Of a DNA stretch of 64,000 bases, positions 1 to 7,710 are shown piece by piece. The notes under the pieces were generated by a model. It searched no databases. It was not told the DNA's origin and was given only the letters and a program-made list of their open reading frames with translations. Source of the stretch: Thermomonas sp. HDW16 (lineage in GTDB: Bacteria; Pseudomonadota; Gammaproteobacteria; Xanthomonadales; Xanthomonadaceae); NCBI RefSeq assembly GCF_011302915.1, contig NZ_CP049872.1, positions 2,108,001 to 2,172,000 of the forward strand. The letters run 5' to 3'. The translations under genes were made by a program, and so were the position numbers. Position 1 is the first letter of the stretch; each line of letters begins with the position of its first letter.

Positions 1-758
1 TGGCCGGCGCCGCGCAAGCCAGCCTGATTTCGGCGCACATGCAATTGTCCGGCGTCGTGGTCGACACAATCGCAGCCGACCCGGTGCCGGCAGGCGAGCC
101 CTTGCGCCTGCGTATCGGATTGGGCGCGCACGATGCGCGCATGCGCCGTGGCATGCGCCTCGCCAGCGGGAATTCCCACGTACATGTCGAGTTCGACCAC
201 AACGGCGGTACCGCGGAACTACCGTTGCCGACCGAGCGCCGCGGCCTGATGCCGCTGCCGCGACTGGAGCTGAGCACGGTGCAGCCGTTGGGCCTGGCGC
301 GCGCCTGGGCCTATGTCTGGCCCGCGCAATCGGCGCTGGTGTACCCGGCGCCGGAAGCGCAGGCACCGCCGTTACCCGCACCCGCCGGCGATGCCGGCCG
401 CGCGCAAGTCACCCGTGCCGGCGACGATGTCCACCACCTGCGCGGTTACCGTACGGGCGATGCGCCGCGCAGCGTGGCCTGGAAAGCCTCCGCGCGGCGC
501 GACAGCCTGCTGGTGCGCGAATACGAACAGCACCGCAGCGACCAGTTGTTGCTGGACTGGCCGCTCACCGCCGGCCTGCCCCACGAACAACGCATCCGTC
601 GGCTGGCACGCTGGGTGGACGATGCCGAACGCGAAGGTCGTCGTTATGCCCTGCAGATTCCGGGGCAAGCACCAATCCCGATGGGACTTGGCGAGGCGCA
701 CCGCCATCGCTGCCTGCGTGCGCTGGCGCTGATGCCGGGCGAGGCTGCGCATGGTTGA
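1..758 (+). CDS. DUF58 domain protein, 5' end outside window
   Basis: The reading frame is open from base 3 with no stop before the first ATG at 39, so the gene starts upstream of the window. The visible 250 or so residues hold the DUF58 core: the stretch around codons 140-160 (RGYRTGDAPRSVAWKASARR, then LLVREYE) is the family signature. The usual N-terminal pair of membrane segments is missing from view. DUF58 proteins normally sit between a MoxR ATPase and a transglutaminase-like protein, and the next gene is exactly that, overlapping this one by 8 bases. The molecular function of the family is not settled; a role in envelope or complex assembly with MoxR is commonly proposed. Confidence 0.9.
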   Translation, partial: AGAAQASLISAHMQLSGVVVDTIAADPVPAGEPLRLRIGLGAHDARMRRGMRLASGNSHVHVEFDHNGGTAELPLPTERRGLMPLPRLELSTVQPLGLARAWAYVWPAQSALVYPAPEAQAPPLPAPAGDAGRAQVTRAGDDVHHLRGYRTGDAPRSVAWKASARRDSLLVREYEQHRSDQLLLDWPLTAGLPHEQRIRRLARWVDDAEREGRRYALQIPGQAPIPMGLGEAHRHRCLRALALMPGEAAHG

Positions 759-2724
759 CCTGCGTAGGTTTTTTTCACATACCAAGTCACCACTGATGCG
801 CGTACGCACGCATGCATTGACCCTGCTGGCCGCCGCTGCCTGTCTGCTGCCCTTACTGCTGCAATTGCCGCCTGCTCTTGGTCTTGGTTTCGGGCTTGTC
901 GCGATCCTCATCGCGATCGCGTCCTGGAGGCGCAGGCTGCCGTTCCTGCTGCGCCTGCTGATCGGCATCAGCATGATCGCAGCGATCGCCATCATCGCTC
1001 CTGGCGTGGGCCGCGATACCGCCTGCACGGTGCTCGCGGCCATGCTGGCGCTGAAACCCTCGGAAACCTCCAGCCTGCGCGATGGCCGCAGCCTGGTCGG
1101 TTTCGCCTTGTTCGCCCCGTTCGCCGCCTTCCTGCTCGACCAAGGGCCAACCAGCCTGCTGCTTGCATTGGCCGCCGTGCTTGCGTCCCTGCTGGCACTG
1201 CAGCAACTGGCCTATGACGAAGCCCAAGTCCGCATCCCTGCCGCATACTGGCGGCAGGCTTCCAGCGGCGTGTTGAAACTGGTTGCACTCGGGCTGCCAC
1301 TGGCGATGGCCGCGTTCTGGCTGTTCCCGCGCCTGCCTACGCCATTGTGGGGCCTGCCGGATCGAGCGGTCGCCAAGCCCGGACTCTCCGACAGCATGAC
1401 GCCAGGTGGCTGGCTGGATCTCATGAACGACGACAGCCCGGCAGCACGCGTGCAGTTCTTCGGTGCAGCGCCCTCCCGGGAACAGATGTATTGGCGCGGC
1501 CCGGTGTTATGGGATTTCGATGGCCGCACCTGGCGCCAGATCAAGCAGCTGCAGTACATGCCCGCAGCACCGATGCAGGCAGCTGGCACGGGCTGGGACT
1601 ACCTGATCGAACCCGAGCCGACCGAACACCGGCAGCTGATCGCACTGGATCTGCCGACACAAGTACCGGGTGGCGCTTTCATCGCCCTCGACTACAGCAC
1701 GTACTCCACGGCACCGCTCAACGGCGTGACCCGCTGGCGAATGCGCTCAGCTGCGCCAGCTGCCGCGGAACCCGAGCTGCCACTGGTGTTGCGCCAACGC
1801 GCGCTGGAACTGCCGACCGGCTTCAACCCACGCACGCTCGCCATGGGTCGACAATGGCGGCGCGAGGCCGGCAACGACACACAGGGCCGTGCAGACGCCT
1901 CTATCGTCGATCGCGCCCTGGCAATGATCCGCCGCGAGTTCGCCTACACCCTGGACGTGCCTCTGGCCGGGCGAAACGAAATCGACGATTTCCTGTTCGA
2001 CCGCAAGCAGGGGTATTGCGAGCATTTCAGTTCGTCTTTCGTGGTGTTGATGCGGGCCGCCGGCATTCCCTCGCGCGTGGTCACCGGTTACGCGGGCGGC
2101 TACCGCAACCCGGTGGGCGACTATTGGCTGGTGCTGAACTCGGACGCGCATGCCTGGGCCGAAGTCTGGCTGCCCCGGCGTGGCTGGGTACGGGTTGACC
2201 CCACCGCCGCCGTCGCTCCGGAGCGGGTGTTCGATACCCTCGTCGACCGCCAACCAGGTCGTATCGGCGCATTCGACGGCCTGGTGCCGATGTTCAATGT
2301 CGGCGACTGGCTACGCCGCGGCTGGAACGACTTCGTGCTTGGCTACGACGCCCAACGCCAGCAGCGGTTGTTCAACCCGTTCGGCAAGAATCGGATCAGC
2401 AGCCACGGATTGATCCTGATGTTTACCGCAGTCGCGGCGCTCGCGCTGGCGTGGATGGCTTGGCTGCTCGCACGCGGGGAGCGCGAGAAAGACCCGCTGC
2501 TGCGTGCATGGCATCAATTGGGGCGTCGCTATGCACGACAAGGAAACGGCCGTGCCATTCATGAACCCGCCGAGGCCTGGGCTGAACGCGTCGGCGCAGA
2601 CGTACCAGAATCCGGGGCTCCCCTGCGCGCGCTCAGCCGGCGTTTCTCCAACGCGCGGTATGCTGCAAAAGACACCAGCGAGTTGCGCCGGCTGTTGCGC
2701 GACCTGGCCACGCATCGACCGTGA
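751..2724 (+). CDS. TgpA-type membrane transglutaminase-like protein (DUF3488/DUF4129)
   Basis: A 657-residue membrane protein. The N-terminal 200 residues are a series of hydrophobic segments (DUF3488), followed by a large outer domain with a papain-like transglutaminase fold. The catalytic triad is visible: Cys423 in QGYCEHFSSSF, His467 in DAHAWAEVW and Asp483 in RVDPTAAV. One more membrane segment lies near 550-575, followed by a cytoplasmic tail. This is the architecture of Pseudomonas TgpA. The start ATG overlaps the end of the DUF58 gene, which indicates translational coupling in a MoxR-DUF58-TgpA operon. The substrate is unknown. Confidence 0.9.
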   Translation: MVDLRRFFSHTKSPLMRVRTHALTLLAAAACLLPLLLQLPPALGLGFGLVAILIAIASWRRRLPFLLRLLIGISMIAAIAIIAPGVGRDTACTVLAAMLALKPSETSSLRDGRSLVGFALFAPFAAFLLDQGPTSLLLALAAVLASLLALQQLAYDEAQVRIPAAYWRQASSGVLKLVALGLPLAMAAFWLFPRLPTPLWGLPDRAVAKPGLSDSMTPGGWLDLMNDDSPAARVQFFGAAPSREQMYWRGPVLWDFDGRTWRQIKQLQYMPAAPMQAAGTGWDYLIEPEPTEHRQLIALDLPTQVPGGAFIALDYSTYSTAPLNGVTRWRMRSAAPAAAEPELPLVLRQRALELPTGFNPRTLAMGRQWRREAGNDTQGRADASIVDRALAMIRREFAYTLDVPLAGRNEIDDFLFDRKQGYCEHFSSSFVVLMRAAGIPSRVVTGYAGGYRNPVGDYWLVLNSDAHAWAEVWLPRRGWVRVDPTAAVAPERVFDTLVDRQPGRIGAFDGLVPMFNVGDWLRRGWNDFVLGYDAQRQQRLFNPFGKNRISSHGLILMFTAVAALALAWMAWLLARGEREKDPLLRAWHQLGRRYARQGNGRAIHEPAEAWAERVGADVPESGAPLRALSRRFSNARYAAKDTSELRRLLRDLATHRP

Positions 2725-2750
2725 AGTTTTCCCTGCATCATGGAGCCGCC

Positions 2751-3254
2751 ATGAACATCCGCATCCTGACCATCGGCATCGCCACGATCATGCTCGGTGC
2801 CTGCGCAACCGTGCCCAAGCCCCTGCAAGGTCAATTCCAGGTACTGACCCCGCACGAAGCCGCGGCAAGCGATCACATCGGCGCAACCGTGCGTTGGGGT
2901 GGCCGCATCATCCGCACTGAACCGCGCGCCGATCGCACTTGCTTCGAGGTGATTTCTACCAAGCTGAATGCCGATGGTCGCCCGTACCAAGCCAGCGATG
3001 ACACTGCGGGCCGCTTCATCGCCTGCCGTACCGGCTTCTATGATCCGGCCTTGTTCGAGCCGAATCGCGAAGTGACCTTCACTGGCCGCATCGACGGCTA
3101 TGAAGAGCGCAAGGTGGACGAATACGCCTACAAATTCCCGCGGGTCGCCGCCGACGTGGTCTACCTGTGGCCGCAACGCGAACGGGTGAACGTGGTGACG
3201 CGCCCGGATCCGTGGATGTGGGGCTGGAGTGGTAGATGGGGCTGGGGCTGGTAA
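2751..3254 (+). CDS. Slp-family outer membrane lipoprotein
   Basis: A 167-residue lipoprotein. The ATG at 2751 is preferred over an upstream in-frame GTG at 2721 because it has a GGAG ribosome site 6 bases ahead and yields a clean type II signal peptide ending in the lipobox LGAC (Cys at residue 17). The body matches the Slp family (starvation-inducible outer membrane lipoproteins). The C-terminus is rich in Trp and Gly. It follows the transglutaminase gene by 26 bases and is probably in the same operon. The exact function of Slp proteins is not known. Confidence 0.85.
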   Translation: MNIRILTIGIATIMLGACATVPKPLQGQFQVLTPHEAAASDHIGATVRWGGRIIRTEPRADRTCFEVISTKLNADGRPYQASDDTAGRFIACRTGFYDPALFEPNREVTFTGRIDGYEERKVDEYAYKFPRVAADVVYLWPQRERVNVVTRPDPWMWGWSGRWGWGW

Positions 3255-3270
3255 GCACCCAGCTTCAGGT

Positions 3271-3621
3271 TCAGGCAGGCGTACCGAAGCGCCCCAACGG
3301 TGCACCCGCCAGCAGGTGCAGGTGGATCTGGAACACGGTCTGCCCGCCGTCGCCATTGCAATTCATGACGATGCGGTAGCCATCCCCGGCGAAGCCCTGC
3401 GCCTTCGCGTAGCGCGCGGCGGCGGTGGCAAGGCGGCCGATGACGATGGCCTGCTCTTCCGGCACGTCGTTCAGCGTGGCGAAGTCGATCTTTGGCACGA
3501 ACAGCACATGCACCGGCGCCTGCGGGGCGATGTCGCGGAACGCGATCAGGTGCTCGTCCTCGTACACGATGTCGGCCGGGATCTCGCGACGGATGATCTT
3601 GTGGAAGATGGTCTCGCTCAT
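3271..3621 (-). CDS. HIT family nucleotide-binding protein (HinT-like)
   Basis: A 116-residue protein close in length and sequence to E. coli HinT (opening with ETIFHKIIRREIPADIVYE). HinT-type proteins hydrolyse purine nucleoside phosphoramidates and adenylated amines. The histidine triad is atypical: the usual His-x-His-x-His reads QIHLHLL here, so the first position is Gln98, followed by His100 and the nucleophile His102. The catalytic His is kept, so activity is likely. It is the last gene of the dnaX-ybaB-recR run, 14 bases after recR, and converges with the lipoprotein gene. Confidence 0.92.
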   Translation of the reverse strand: MSETIFHKIIRREIPADIVYEDEHLIAFRDIAPQAPVHVLFVPKIDFATLNDVPEEQAIVIGRLATAAARYAKAQGFAGDGYRIVMNCNGDGGQTVFQIHLHLLAGAPLGRFGTPA

Positions 3622-3635
3622 GCGCTGCTCCGCTC

Positions 3636-4235
3636 TCAGGAGGTGATTTCGCTGCGGCTGCCGAAGGCATGCGACAACGTGCCGCGGTCCACGTATTCCA
3701 GCTCGCCACCCAGCGGCACGCCATGCGCCAGCCGGCTTGGGTGCACCTTGTGCGCCCGCGCCAGCTGCGCCAGGTAATGCGCGGTGGCCTCGCCTTCAAC
3801 CGTCGGGTTGGTGGCGACGATCATCTCCTGCACCTCGCCCTCGCCCAGCCGCTGCGCAAGCTGGTCCAAGCCGAGTTCGCGCGGGCCGATCCCGTCCAGC
3901 GGGCTGAGCCGCCCCTGCAGCACGAAATACAGGCCGCGGAAACCGGTGGCCTGCTCGATCGCCAATCGATCCGCCGGCGACTCGACGATGCACAGCTGGT
4001 GCGCATCACGTGCGCCGCTGCTGCAGGTCGGGCACAACTCGGTCTCGCTGAAATCGCGGCAACGCTTGCAGTGGCCGACATGCTCCATCGCCTGCGCCAA
4101 AGCGCCCGCCAACCGTTTGCCGCCATCGCGCTGGCGCTCCAGCAGGTGGTAGGCCATCCGCTGCGCGGATTTCTGGCCCACGCCGGGCAGCACGCGCAAG
4201 GCGTCGATCAGTTGTTCAAGCAGCGAAACACTCAC
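3636..4235 (-). CDS. recR: Recombination mediator protein RecR
   Basis: A 199-residue protein of normal RecR length. It has the N-terminal helix-hairpin-helix ([17 protein letters not shown]), a four-cysteine zinc site (Cys56, 59, 68, 71) and a Toprim domain from about residue 80 ([13 protein letters not shown], then [16 protein letters not shown]). RecR works with RecF and RecO to load RecA onto gapped single-stranded DNA. The gene lies 17 bases after ybaB in the conserved dnaX-ybaB-recR order, so cotranscription is very likely. Confidence 0.97.
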   Translation of the reverse strand: MSVSLLEQLIDALRVLPGVGQKSAQRMAYHLLERQRDGGKRLAGALAQAMEHVGHCKRCRDFSETELCPTCSSGARDAHQLCIVESPADRLAIEQATGFRGLYFVLQGRLSPLDGIGPRELGLDQLAQRLGEGEVQEMIVATNPTVEGEATAHYLAQLARAHKVHPSRLAHGVPLGGELEYVDRGTLSHAFGSRSEITS

Positions 4236-4252
4236 GTCGGGACTGCCTGCCG

Positions 4253-4573
4253 TTAAAACGGCAGCTTCATGCCCGGCGGCAACTGCATGCCGGCGGTGGC
4301 CGCCGACATCTTCGACTGCGATTCCGCATTGATCTTGTTGACCGCATCATTGAACGCGGCGGCGATCAGGTCTTCGGCCATTTCCGGATCGGCCAGCATC
4401 GACGGATCGATGCGCACCTTGCGGCAGTCCATGCGACCGCCCAGGGTCACGCTGACCATGCCGGCGCCGGCATTGCCGACCACTTCCAGCGCGGCCACTT
4501 CCTCCTGCGCACGCTGCATGTCTTCCTGCATCTTCTGTGCCTGCTGCATCAGCTGGGCGATGTTTCCACGCAT
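4253..4573 (-). CDS. ybaB: YbaB/EbfC nucleoid-associated protein
   Basis: A 106-residue protein starting [16 protein letters not shown] at the ATG ending at 4573. This is the standard YbaB start and length; the frame stays open further upstream but that extension overlaps dnaX and has no family similarity. YbaB forms a tweezer-shaped dimer that binds DNA. A long N-terminal helix, a central sheet ([19 protein letters not shown]) and a C-terminal helix can be read. It sits between dnaX and recR as in most bacteria. Confidence 0.96.
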   Translation of the reverse strand: MRGNIAQLMQQAQKMQEDMQRAQEEVAALEVVGNAGAGMVSVTLGGRMDCRKVRIDPSMLADPEMAEDLIAAAFNDAVNKINAESQSKMSAATAGMQLPPGMKLPF

Positions 4574-4626
4574 GTCGGTGTCTCGTGTGTTCGTTTGGAA
4601 AAAGATTGCGTCGTTGCCAGGGGAAA

Positions 4627-6348
4627 TCAATCCTTGCCGAGTGGCCGGATCGAATCCGGCACGATCTGCGCGCCATGCACCTGCACCAGCCGCTGGATAT
4701 CCGGGTCTGCGGCGAAACCCTGCTCCGCGCCCGCCTGCTTCTCCTCGCGTTCGCGCACATTGCGCACCCGCGCAGTGTCGCCACGCGGCTCGCCGGTTTC
4801 GAAGCGCAGCTGCACCGCGCCACCAAGCAGTGATGACAAAGCATCGCCCAGCTGCAAGACCAGGCTGGGCGATTTCAGGTGTTCGTCCCCAGGCGCCAGG
4901 GTCAGCCGCAACACGCCATCGGAATGCGCCAGGAACGCTGCGTGCTCGGCCAACAGGCGTGCCGGCCCACGCAGGCTGCTGCGCGCGACCAGTTCCAGCC
5001 AATGTTCGCTGTCGGTGACCAGCATGGCGGTGGACGCCTGCGGCGATGCAGACACGACTACCGGCGGCGGGGCGAATTCCGCTTCGCGCGGCTCGGCGAC
5101 GCGCATCGGCGGCGGCGTTTGCGGCTGTGCCTGCAGGCGCGGCGCGGGCTCCGCCAATGCGGCACGCGCCTGTTCGGCGGCCGCCGTTGGCGCATTCGAA
5201 CGAACGACAGGTGTCGCTGGTTTCGTCGTCGCTGCGGCAGCGCGCGGCAGCGACGCCTGTGCGCTGGCTTCGCCCGGGCGGAACGCGAGCATTCGCAGCA
5301 GGCTCATCTCGAAGCCGCTGCGCGGACTGGGCGCATACCCCAAGTCGCGGCGGCCGTTGAGCGCCATCTGGTACCAGAGCTGCACCAGCTCCGGGCGCAG
5401 CTGCGTGGCCAACGCATCGATGTCGATGGCATCGCTGCCGGTTTCCACCGTCGGCACCAATTGCTTGACCTGGATCCGGTGCAAGGCCTCTGACAGCGCA
5501 TCCAGCACGCTGCCCCAGTCCGGTGAGAACTCCGCGAGCTGCGCCGCCTCATCGAGCAAACGCTGGCCATCGCCATCGGCCAATGCGGACAGCAGTGCTT
5601 GCACGCGATTGCGATCCACCGTGCCCAGCATCGCCGCCACCGCAGCGGCGTCCAGGCGGCCGCCCGTGTAGGCGATCGCCTGATCCAGCAGCGACAGGCC
5701 ATCGCGCAGGCTGCCATCGGCGGCATGCGCCAGCTGGCGCACCGCGTCGTCATCGGCCTCGATGTTTTCCGCGCCCAGGATCTTGCTGATTTGCCCGCGG
5801 ATCTGCGCTTCGTCCAGCCGCTTCAGGTTGAACTGCAGGCAGCGGCTCAACACCGTGACCAGCAGCTTTTCCGGATCGGTGGTGGCGAACAGGAACTTGA
5901 CGTGTTCCGGCGGCTCTTCCAGCGTCTTCAGCAGCGCATTGAACGCCTGCTTGGACAACATGTGCACTTCGTCGATCAGGTAGACCTTGTACTTGCCGCG
6001 CGACGGCATGTACTGCGCGTTCTCGATCAGCTCGCGCACGTTGTCCACGCCGGTGTTGGACGCGGCGTCGATCTCCAGCAAGTCGATGTAGCGGCCGGCA
6101 TCGATGGCCAGGCACGTCTCGCATTCGCCGCAGGGATCGGCACCAGTGCCGCGCTCGCAGTTCAACGATTTGGCGAAGATGCGCGCGATGGTGGTCTTGC
6201 CCACCCCGCGGGTACCGGTGAACAGGAAGGCATGGTGGACGCGGCCGGTTTCCAGCGCATTGGTCAGCGCGCGCACCACGTGTTCCTGCCCGACCAATTC
6301 GGCGAAACGCTTGGGCCGCCACTTGCGGGCGAGGACGAGATAGGACAT
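4627..6348 (-). CDS. dnaX: DNA polymerase III subunit gamma/tau
   Basis: A 573-residue clamp-loader ATPase. It starts at [15 protein letters not shown], the family's typical N-terminus, with Walker A GTRGVGKT at 45-52, a zinc site (Cys64, 73, 76, 79), the DEVHML Walker B motif and the sensor region [16 protein letters not shown] Pro/Ala-rich linker covers about 365-440 and the tau C-terminal domain binds the polymerase. I saw no A-AAA-AAG type slippery heptamer in the region where E. coli makes gamma, so a shortened form by frameshifting is not supported. It is first in dnaX-ybaB-recR-HIT. Confidence 0.97.
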   Translation of the reverse strand: MSYLVLARKWRPKRFAELVGQEHVVRALTNALETGRVHHAFLFTGTRGVGKTTIARIFAKSLNCERGTGADPCGECETCLAIDAGRYIDLLEIDAASNTGVDNVRELIENAQYMPSRGKYKVYLIDEVHMLSKQAFNALLKTLEEPPEHVKFLFATTDPEKLLVTVLSRCLQFNLKRLDEAQIRGQISKILGAENIEADDDAVRQLAHAADGSLRDGLSLLDQAIAYTGGRLDAAAVAAMLGTVDRNRVQALLSALADGDGQRLLDEAAQLAEFSPDWGSVLDALSEALHRIQVKQLVPTVETGSDAIDIDALATQLRPELVQLWYQMALNGRRDLGYAPSPRSGFEMSLLRMLAFRPGEASAQASLPRAAAATTKPATPVVRSNAPTAAAEQARAALAEPAPRLQAQPQTPPPMRVAEPREAEFAPPPVVVSASPQASTAMLVTDSEHWLELVARSSLRGPARLLAEHAAFLAHSDGVLRLTLAPGDEHLKSPSLVLQLGDALSSLLGGAVQLRFETGEPRGDTARVRNVREREEKQAGAEQGFAADPDIQRLVQVHGAQIVPDSIRPLGKD

Positions 6349-6416
6349 GCCCGCATTGTCGCATGCACCGACGCCCCGCTTCGATGAACGGGAGTCGCAG
6401 TGCTCTTGCTCTTTAA

Positions 6417-6529
6417 GCCCCCTTGGTAAGGGGGCGCTCGCGCAGCGAGCGGGGGATCGGAAGCACGTCGCGGGACCCGCGATTTCGCGCAGCGGAATCG
6501 TGGGCCATTTCGGGCACAGCCCGAAATGG
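6417..6529. repeat. Cluster of five short palindromes between ffs and dnaX
   Basis: Five back-to-back inverted repeats fill most of the ffs-dnaX gap. Arms: 6417-6424/6428-6435 (GCCCCCTT), 6435-6441/6445-6451 (CGCTCGC), 6468-6474/6476-6482 (TCGCGGG), 6481-6488/6492-6499 (one G-T wobble) and 6505-6514/6520-6529 (CCATTTCGGG, perfect, 5-base loop). Three of them have 3-base loops. None is followed by a T-run. They could act as processing or attenuation structures downstream of ffs, or be interspersed palindromic repeats. Copy number elsewhere in the genome is unknown. Confidence 0.6.
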
Positions 6530-6534
6530 GCGAT

Positions 6535-6636
6535 GGCCCCGCCGGCTGACCTCGGCACCCGCGTCAATCGATACCGTTGCTGCCTTCCGGCCCTGGCGGA
6601 GTTTTCGATCTAGCGTCGCGAGGGGCCGACGGGGCC
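6535..6636 (-). ncRNA. ffs: Signal recognition particle 4.5S RNA
   Basis: On the minus strand the conserved SRP Alu-less hairpin is visible: CAGGGCCGGAAGGCAGCA contains the GGAA tetraloop and the asymmetric internal loop bound by Ffh. The two ends pair perfectly: GGCCCCGTCGG at the 5' end (6636-6626) with CCGGCGGGGCC at the 3' end (6545-6535), allowing one G-U. The length of about 102 bases fits the small bacterial type. The RNA, with Ffh, targets nascent membrane proteins to FtsY. The 5' end lies only 29 bases from the element boundary at 6666, so its natural upstream neighbour was tRNA-Ser(GGA). Confidence 0.93.
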
Positions 6637-6665
6637 ACCATGGAGACTTGCTGTTGAAACGAAGA

Positions 6666-6682
6666 TGGCGGAGAGAGGGGGA
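6666..6682 (-). repeat. attL: 17-bp copy of tRNA-Ser(GGA) 3' end
   Basis: TGGCGGAGAGAGGGGGA, identical to 12272-12288 inside the tRNA gene. Identity ends at the T-loop side, where the tRNA goes on to TTCGAACCCCCG while this copy reads CACCCCCA. This marks the left limit of the integrated element. Confidence 0.85.
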
Positions 6683-6739
6683 CACCCCCAAAACGCCTCA
6701 AAACCCTTATTTTCCGGGAGAAACAACCCGGTGAGAGTT

Positions 6740-6759
6740 TGTACCAGCTGGCGTACCAG
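6740..6759 (+). repeat. Paired GTACCA repeats, left end (arm-type site?)
   Basis: TGTACCA-N6-GTACCAG: two direct copies of GTACCA spaced 13 bases, 58 bases inside attL. The same arrangement with the same spacing and orientation recurs at 12197-12216 near the right end. Direct repeats near both ends of an integrated element are typical of integrase arm-type sites; that role is inferred. Confidence 0.55.
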
Positions 6760-6787
6760 CGTCGCCCGGCAAGTTTAGCAGCCCACA

Positions 6788-6879
6788 GGCGCGGCGCGGA
6801 AGCGCCCGCGCCCAGAGCCAGGGCCAAAGGCCCAGAGAACAGGCCGCCGAAGGCGGCCAACCCGGCGCGAAAGCGCCGG
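6788..6879 (+). other. Array of four tandem hairpins (possible structured RNA or replication site)
   Basis: Four consecutive stem-loops in 92 bases. Hairpin 1 is 6788-6812 (10-bp GC stem, GGAA loop, one bulged C). Hairpin 2 is 6821-6833 (GGGCC, AAA loop). Hairpin 3 is 6842-6858 (GGCCGCC, GAA loop). Hairpin 4 is 6862-6879 (CCGGCGC, GAAA tetraloop). Gaps are 8, 8 and 3 bases. All loops are short purine loops, which favours an RNA read on the plus strand. A terminator-like hairpin follows at 6900. It lies between attL and the RepL-like gene. No coding frame there looks real. It does not match an RNA family I recognise. Confidence 0.5.
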
Positions 6880-6899
6880 AAATCGCGCCAGTCCGTGAC

Positions 6900-6927
6900 A
6901 GAAATCGCAACTGATTTCTCAGTTTTT
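6900..6927 (+). terminator. Terminator-like hairpin after the hairpin array
   Basis: AGAAATC (6900-6906) pairs with GATTTCT (6913-6919) around a 6-base loop, followed a few bases later by TTTTT. It is a weak A/T-rich stem. It could end a plus-strand transcript covering the four-hairpin array. The stretch from 6930 to 7159 holds no gene; it is richer in A and T and contains a TTGACA box at 7071-7076 without a good -10 match. Confidence 0.4.
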
Positions 6928-7159
6928 GCAACTTTGACCGATGTGAAAAATGGCAAAAACGCCTTGTTTTTAGCTGCGGAACGCGCTTTTGCGTTTTACT
7001 CCCCCTCTCCCTCTTAGTCTTCCTTCTCAATCTACCTTCTGCTCTTTTCTGACCTTCAAGCTCAACTCAGTTGACAAACTCGCAACCAGCCGTTCAATGC
7101 TGGAAGCGAGGCTAGCGGGTTGCTGTCCTTCGCATGTTCTCCATCGAAGGCACTCCCCC

Positions 7160-7669
7160 ATGACCCTCACCGAACAGACCCAGCAGGAAATCTCCGACGC
7201 CATCGACACCGCGCAACGCCAAGAGCCAGGCTCCGGCGAGATCAATGTCACTGTCTCCAAGAAACGCAAGAAGATCGAACCCATCAACCCCTTCGCGCTT
7301 TGCTTTGCTGAAAGCCTGGGGCAGCTGATCGTGGCGCGAAAGATCGGCGCGCCAGCGATGGCCGTCCTGTTCAAGCTCCTGGCCCTGGCCCAGCAAGGCA
7401 ACCTGGTCAGCGTGAACCAGAAGGGAATAGCCGCCAGCCTGGGCGTGGACAAATCGGCAGTGTCCCGAGCAATCAACCAACTGATCAAGGCCGGAGTTTT
7501 GCTCGAAATGCCAGAGGGCATTTTCTTCAATCCCCAGTTGGTAAACCGCTGGGGCCTGGACGCGGTGGCCAAGCGCTTCCCCAAGACCGTAACGGCAGGG
7601 ATTGAAGCGTTGAAAGCGCACAAAATGGGGGCCAACTGGGCAGTCCCGGAGGACGAGGCTAAGAAATAA
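7160..7669 (+). CDS. RepL-like winged-helix protein of the element
   Basis: 169 residues from the ATG at 7160 (MTLTEQTQQEISD). The frame is open further upstream, but that part looks like noise translated from an A/T-rich leader. Residues 60-140 form a winged helix-turn-helix: an N-terminal helix (MAVLFKLLALAQ), the pair GIAASLGVDKSAVSRAINQL with recognition helix, and a wing ending in GIFFNPQLV. The fold and the final NPQL resemble plasmid RepL replication or maintenance proteins and MarR-type regulators. It may control replication, copy number or excision of the element. The match is by motif only. Confidence 0.65.
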   Translation: MTLTEQTQQEISDAIDTAQRQEPGSGEINVTVSKKRKKIEPINPFALCFAESLGQLIVARKIGAPAMAVLFKLLALAQQGNLVSVNQKGIAASLGVDKSAVSRAINQLIKAGVLLEMPEGIFFNPQLVNRWGLDAVAKRFPKTVTAGIEALKAHKMGANWAVPEDEAKK

Positions 7670-7710
7670 ACCCCGCTTGCCTCGTCTCCTGGAACTAGAC
7701 CTAACGCCGA

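Noticed and set aside
4627..6348. Programmed frameshift in dnaX
   Set aside because: No slippery heptamer of the A-AAA-AAG kind was found in the expected region.
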